Assembly (NCBI GenBank): GCA_030841285.1
Contig: JAVECW010000160.1
Coordinates: 1-55,265, forward strand
Direction of reading: 5' to 3'
From: Microbacteriaceae bacterium
GTDB lineage: Bacteria > Actinomycetota > Actinomycetes > Actinomycetales > Microbacteriaceae
DNA: 55,265 nt
Below are positions 51,343 to 55,265 of this stretch, piece after piece. A model generated the notes under the pieces. It saw nothing but the letters and a program-made list of their open reading frames with translations, was not told the origin of the DNA and did not search any database. The position numbers and the translations under genes are program-made. Within the stretch, counting starts at the first letter, position 1. The number at the start of each line of letters is the position of its first letter.

Positions 51343-52740
51343 CTAACCGCTGCTTTGTCGCGGCTCCACATCGTCGGCGACGCGCCCGTTTTCCAGGCGC
51401 AACTCCAACTCGTTGATGACAAGCGCGGCGAGATCGTTGAGCGTCGCGATCTCCTTCTCGGTGACCGTGCGAGGTTCGAAGTCAAGGACGCACAGGGTTC
51501 CCAGGTGGTAGCCCTCACGCGTGCGGAGCGGGACACCGACGTAGAACTGGAGCCCGAGGTTCCCGCTGCGCGGGTTCGTCAATGCAAGGGGGTCGACGCG
51601 GATGGCATCGCCGATCCAGGGTGGGTCCTGATTCAGTGCCTCCGACGCACGGAGGGCGAACTCCATATCGACCTGGTCGATCGCGAGCCCGTGGTGGGAC
51701 TTGAACCACACTCGGTCCTGGTCGACGAAACTGATGATCGAGATCGGCGCCGAGAAGGAGCGTGCGGCCAGGGCAGTGATCCGATCGAAGGCTCCGTCCG
51801 GCGGCGTGTCCAGGATATCCAAGCGCCTGACCGCGGCCAGTCGCCCCTCTTCGTCGGTGGGAAGGGTCGCGGTATCGGCGGCGTGCCTGCCGGTTTCGGT
51901 GATAACGGCCTGGCGCAGCGCCAGCACCAGGTCGCGCGTGAGCGGTCGCTTGTCCGGATCTCTCGCGGTCATCGCGGTCAGCAGCTCCCGCCATTCGGGG
52001 GCGAGGGTATCCGGAACTTCGGGGTCATTCAGGAGTCGCGCCAGAGCGGACTGCACGGGTAGGCCGGGAAATGCCAATTCGCCCGTGAAGCATTCGAGCA
52101 GCACGAGCCCGAGTGAATACACGTCGCTCGCGGGCCCAACCACGTCTGCCTTCGCCTGCTCGGGACTGAGATAGGCGGCCGTCCCCGACGTCGTGCCGTC
52201 CGTAGTCAATCGCTCGCCCGATGCCGGCAACGCGATCCCGAAGTCCGTGAGCTTCGCACGAGCCCGTGAGTCGTTGCTGTATTCGGCGAGCAGAATGTTC
52301 GCCGGCTTGACATCCCTGTGCACGACTCCATGGTCGTGGATGTATTCGAGCCCCTCGGCGAGGTCATACCCGATCTGCGCGATGTGGCGGGACGAGAGCG
52401 GCCCCTGGTTCAGGGTGTCACGCAGGTTCGCGCCATCCACGAGCTCCATCACGAGGTAGACCTGCGGCTGCCCTGGTTCCGTTTCGTCGAGGCCGGCATC
52501 GTGGAGTGTGACCAGACTGTGATGGTTGAGGCTGGCCAGGACCTTCACCTCAGATTCCTGGCGACGGATGTCTCCCAGCGTCGTGGCGTTCGCTTCGAAG
52601 AGCTTGACCGCGACGTCACGCCCGAGGTGCTCGTCATGCGCGCGGTACACCGAAGCGACGCCGCCGCGGGCGATCAACGGTCCCAGCCGGTACCGACCCC
52701 GCAGTAGACCGCCCGCTGCGTCGGGTGCCGATACTCCCAT
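51343..52740 (-). CDS. Soluble Ser/Thr protein kinase fused to a GAF domain
   Basis: The product is about 465 aa. The N-terminal 260 residues are a Hanks-type kinase: GRYRLGPLIARGGVASVYRAHD (P-loop), DVAVKLFE (Lys), GVVHRDVKPANILL (catalytic loop), LTDFGIALP (DFG), GTAAYLSPEQ. The C-terminal part (residues about 290-460) is a GAF domain: RRLDILDTPPDGAFDRITALAARSFSAPISIISFVDQDRVWFKSHHGL, and YVGVPLRTREGYHLGTLCVLD. There is no membrane helix or PASTA domain, unlike PknB. A ligand or redox signal read by GAF may set kinase activity. AGGTGG precedes the ATG at 52740. It is 54 bp from the catalase gene, same strand. Confidence 0.9.
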   Translation of the reverse strand: MGVSAPDAAGGLLRGRYRLGPLIARGGVASVYRAHDEHLGRDVAVKLFEANATTLGDIRRQESEVKVLASLNHHSLVTLHDAGLDETEPGQPQVYLVMELVDGANLRDTLNQGPLSSRHIAQIGYDLAEGLEYIHDHGVVHRDVKPANILLAEYSNDSRARAKLTDFGIALPASGERLTTDGTTSGTAAYLSPEQAKADVVGPASDVYSLGLVLLECFTGELAFPGLPVQSALARLLNDPEVPDTLAPEWRELLTAMTARDPDKRPLTRDLVLALRQAVITETGRHAADTATLPTDEEGRLAAVRRLDILDTPPDGAFDRITALAARSFSAPISIISFVDQDRVWFKSHHGLAIDQVDMEFALRASEALNQDPPWIGDAIRVDPLALTNPRSGNLGLQFYVGVPLRTREGYHLGTLCVLDFEPRTVTEKEIATLNDLAALVINELELRLENGRVADDVEPRQSSG

Positions 52741-52794
52741 AGTGCCCACCTTAGGAGAGAAACCCACGACAAAGAAGGCCCGTCGAGGGAGGGA

Positions 52795-54249
52795 TTACTG
52801 CTGCCCGGCGCGCACCCCCCGCTCGACTCTCTCGCCGATGCCGGGGTCGATGTTGCGCCAGTATTCGAACGCTCGCACGAGGACGGGCTCGCTGACCCGA
52901 TTGAGCAGGTGTCCGACGACGTTGCTCACGAGGCGACCACGGGCAGCGTCATCCATGACTTCGCGCACGAGCGTTCCGGCCTGCCCCCAGTCGTCGTCCT
53001 CTGCGTGCAGGGTCGCGGCCGCGTGAACCATGTCGCCGTCGGCATGCCATCCGGCCGGCTCGCCGAAACGGTCGGTATCTGCTCTCGGGCCCCCGTATGA
53101 GTTGGGCGCATAGACCGGGTCACCCGGGTTGTGATGCCGCATGTTGCCATCCTTGGAATACGACCGGAGCTCGGCATGATGCGGTGCGTTGACGGGAAGT
53201 TCGTTGTAGTTGGCGCCGATGCGATAGCGGTGGGCATCCGGATAGGAGAACAGCCGCCCGAGCAACATCTTGTCCGGGCTTGGGCCGATCCCCGGCACGA
53301 GATTGCTCGGTTCGAACGCAGCCTGTTCGATCTCCGTGTGGTAGTCGCTCGGGTTGCGATCGAGCGTCATGCGGCCGACCTCGATGAGCGGGTAGTCCTT
53401 CTGCGAGATCACCTTCGTCAGGTCGAAGGGATTGAACCGATAATCTTTCGCGGCCGCGAACGGCATGATCTGCATTTTGAGGGTCCAGCTCGGGTAATCG
53501 CGTCGCTCGATGGATTCGTGCAGGTCGCGCGTGTGGAAGTCCGCATCCTTGCCGGCCATGTCATCGGCCTCTGCCTGGGGGAAGAACTCGATGCCCTGAT
53601 CCGTCTTGAAGTGGTAGCGCACCCAGAACTTCTCGCCACCGGCGTTCACCCACATGTACGTGTGGCTCGAATAACCGTTCATGTTTCGCCAGGTGCGCGG
53701 GATGCCTCGGTCGCCCATCAGGATCGTGACCTGGTGCGCGGATTCGGGCGAGAGGGTCCAGAAGTCCCACTGCATGTTGTGGTCACGCAGATTAGTGTCT
53801 GCCCGGCGCTTCTGCGAGCGAATGAAGTCCTGGAACTTCATCGGATCGCGCACAAAGAAGACGGGCGTGTTGTTGCCGACCATGTCGTAGTTGCCCTGGT
53901 CGGTATAGAACTTGATCGCGAAGCCCCGAGGGTCACGCCAGGTGTCTGGGCTCCCCCGCTCTCCCGCGACCGAGGAAAACCTGATCAACAGGTCCGTCGT
54001 ACGCCCGGGCTGGAAGAGGTCGGCCTTGGTGTACGCACTGACGTCGTTCGTCACTTCGAAGCGGCCGAACGCGCCTCCGCCCTTGGCGTGCGGCTGTCTC
54101 TCCGGGACGCGTTCCCGGTTGAACTGCGCCATCTTCTCGATCAGGTAGTGGTCCTGCAGGAGGATCGGCCCGTCGGGGCCGACCGTGAGGGAGTGCTCGT
54201 CGCTCTCCACCGGAATGCCGGCGTTGTTCGTCGTGAAATTGTCGGACAT
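52795..54249 (-). CDS. Monofunctional haem catalase
   Basis: The product is about 484 aa, the small-subunit (clade 3) size. The distal His is in [17 protein letters not shown]; the conserved Asn/Phe region reads [18 protein letters not shown]; the proximal haem Tyr is in [19 protein letters not shown]. It disproportionates hydrogen peroxide and likely works in the cytoplasm. GGCGG precedes the ATG at 54249; a longer in-frame opening to 54300 is unlikely. It lies upstream of the kinase gene in the same direction and is divergent from the gamma-glutamyltransferase with 139 bp between starts. Confidence 0.95.
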   Translation of the reverse strand: MSDNFTTNNAGIPVESDEHSLTVGPDGPILLQDHYLIEKMAQFNRERVPERQPHAKGGGAFGRFEVTNDVSAYTKADLFQPGRTTDLLIRFSSVAGERGSPDTWRDPRGFAIKFYTDQGNYDMVGNNTPVFFVRDPMKFQDFIRSQKRRADTNLRDHNMQWDFWTLSPESAHQVTILMGDRGIPRTWRNMNGYSSHTYMWVNAGGEKFWVRYHFKTDQGIEFFPQAEADDMAGKDADFHTRDLHESIERRDYPSWTLKMQIMPFAAAKDYRFNPFDLTKVISQKDYPLIEVGRMTLDRNPSDYHTEIEQAAFEPSNLVPGIGPSPDKMLLGRLFSYPDAHRYRIGANYNELPVNAPHHAELRSYSKDGNMRHHNPGDPVYAPNSYGGPRADTDRFGEPAGWHADGDMVHAAATLHAEDDDWGQAGTLVREVMDDAARGRLVSNVVGHLLNRVSEPVLVRAFEYWRNIDPGIGERVERGVRAGQQ

Positions 54250-54388
54250 CATTTCCCGCCTGTTGGTCGAAATGTGGATGGCTCCGCACGGCAATACCAC
54301 TCTCTTATCCGGGTCGCGTCAAGGGCAGCACGCCTCCGTCTGCGGCTATTGTCGAAAGCATCCGTTTCATCGAAGGGAAAGACATTTC

Positions 54389-55265
54389 ATGGCGAATGGC
54401 TCGATCGGCTCGGCGTCCACGACCTTCACCAAGCCGAATCCATTCACCACCCGGCCCACCCTGCGCGGCACGTTCGGGATGTCCGCCTCGACGCACTGGT
54501 TGGCGACGGCCTCAGCGCAGGCCGTGTTGGAACGCGGCGGCAACGCCTTCGATGCGGCGGTTGCCGGCGCTTTCGTGCTGCACGTCGTCGAGCCGCACCT
54601 CAATGGACCAGGCGGGGACATGACGGGGGTCTTCGCGACGGCGGAGAATCCCGGTGTGCCCGTGGTGCTGATGGGCCAGGGCCCGGCTCCCGAGGTGGCA
54701 ACGGTCGAGTATTACCGGGCGGAGGGACTCGACCTCGTGCCCGGTGCCGGCGCGCTCGCGGCAGCCGTTCCCGGCGCGGTCGACGCCTGGCTCCTGTTGC
54801 TTCGCGACCATGGCACGTGGGAACTCGAGGATGTTCTCGCCTTCGCGATTGGATGCGCCAGGGACGGGCATCCGCGACTCGCGAACGTCAACGCGACGAT
54901 TGCGCAGGTCGCGGAGCTCTTCGCCGAGCATTGGCCGACGTCCGCAGAACTGTGGATGCCGGGTGGCCGCATTCCTGCCGAGAACGAGATCGTGACGAAT
55001 CCAGCACACGCACGGACGCTGGAACGACTCGTCGCCGCTGCCAACGCGGACGGGGGCGGTACGCGCGACGCCAGGATCGATGCGGCGCGCAGTGAGTGGC
55101 GCGAAGGCTTCGTCGCCAAGGCCATCGTCGACTTCATGCGGACACCGCACCGCCACTCCTCCGGCACGGACCACGCCGGGGTCCTGAGCGCGTCGGACCT
55201 GGCCGGATTCGAGGCCGGATTCGAGCCGGCGGCGACCGTGACGTTCCGTGGGCACACGATTGCCA
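54389..55265 (+). CDS. Gamma-glutamyltransferase family protein, 3' end cut by window edge
   Basis: The frame opens at the ATG at 54389 (GAAGGGAAAG just upstream) and is open to the window end (292 codons). It has RGTFGMSASTHWLATASAQAVLERGGNAFDAAVAGAFVLHVVEPHLNGPGGD and PGAGALAAAVPGAVDAWLLLLRDHG, the large-subunit pattern of the Ntn-hydrolase GGT family. The catalytic Thr of the small subunit lies beyond the window, so activity cannot be judged. No signal peptide is obvious. GGT-like proteins in actinobacteria also include acylases and glutathione-independent peptidases; with mycothiol as main thiol, a glutathione role is not assured. Confidence 0.88.
   Translation, partial: MANGSIGSASTTFTKPNPFTTRPTLRGTFGMSASTHWLATASAQAVLERGGNAFDAAVAGAFVLHVVEPHLNGPGGDMTGVFATAENPGVPVVLMGQGPAPEVATVEYYRAEGLDLVPGAGALAAAVPGAVDAWLLLLRDHGTWELEDVLAFAIGCARDGHPRLANVNATIAQVAELFAEHWPTSAELWMPGGRIPAENEIVTNPAHARTLERLVAAANADGGGTRDARIDAARSEWREGFVAKAIVDFMRTPHRHSSGTDHAGVLSASDLAGFEAGFEPAATVTFRGHTIA

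Noticed and set aside
53131-55095. 654-codon plus-strand open frame
   Set aside because: It is antisense to catalase and out of frame with the gamma-glutamyltransferase.

Overview
The window is high-GC actinobacterial DNA, most likely from the family Microbacteriaceae. The reasons are mycothiol biosynthesis (MshC), a DUF7882 protein, bacterial NHEJ (Ku plus three-domain LigD), an ImuA'-ImuB-DnaE2 mutasome under an actinobacterial LexA box, frequent GTG starts and ATGA-type gene overlaps. No insertion sequence, phage, CRISPR array, rRNA or origin was found. The two edge genes are cut: trmI on the left and a gamma-glutamyltransferase on the right.

Region 1 (1-6.2 kb) is housekeeping: TrmI, a HAD phosphatase, a PAC2 protein, MshC, UppP, an M20 peptidase and tRNA-Leu(GAG) with a terminator. 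Region 2 (6.3-12.2 kb) holds a proline-rich hypothetical protein that runs into a tandem repeat, a DUF1003 protein, a MarR regulator, a ferritin-like/VIT1 metal exporter behind a yybP-ykoY Mn2+ riboswitch, a fatty-acid desaturase, a LexA box in front of a micro-ORF and a DUF3097 gene, and a cold-shock gene. Region 3 (12.2-18 kb) is the SOS mutasome. Region 4 (18-20.5 kb) holds small stress-type proteins (CsbD, DUF7882 and others) and a group 2 sigma factor.

Region 5 (20.6-30.5 kb) is a carbohydrate-uptake locus. A tightly overlapping operon (substrate-binding lipoprotein, two ABC permeases, MFS transporter, amidase) and a separate pair of Gfo/Idh/MocA oxidoreductases flank a ROK repressor. 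The two outward operons have near-identical promoter-operator elements (TTGACG-17 bp-AATAMT, with a shared TTAGGA-type element over the spacer and -10), so they probably form one local regulon.

Region 6 (30.5-39.8 kb) is a DNA-protection and stress region: topoisomerase IB, an atypical NRAMP transporter, small membrane and DUF proteins, an SDR, a PrmC-like methyltransferase, and divergent ku and ligD. Region 7 (39.8-45.6 kb) is a second sugar locus: CE7 esterase and ROK regulator on one strand; epimerase, SDR, Gfo/Idh/MocA oxidoreductase and DUF1349 protein on the other. Region 8 (45.9-51.3 kb) is the most novel-looking part: a processive membrane GT2 synthase, a HlyD-like partner, a GH81 endo-beta-1,3-glucanase lipoprotein and a dehydrogenase. 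It resembles a synthase-dependent exopolysaccharide system whose polymer may be a beta-1,3-glucan. Region 9 (51.3-55.3 kb) has a soluble Ser/Thr kinase-GAF fusion, a catalase and the partial gamma-glutamyltransferase.

All functions are inferred by reading the sequence; no database search was run. Motifs, spacings and start choices were read directly from the bases.
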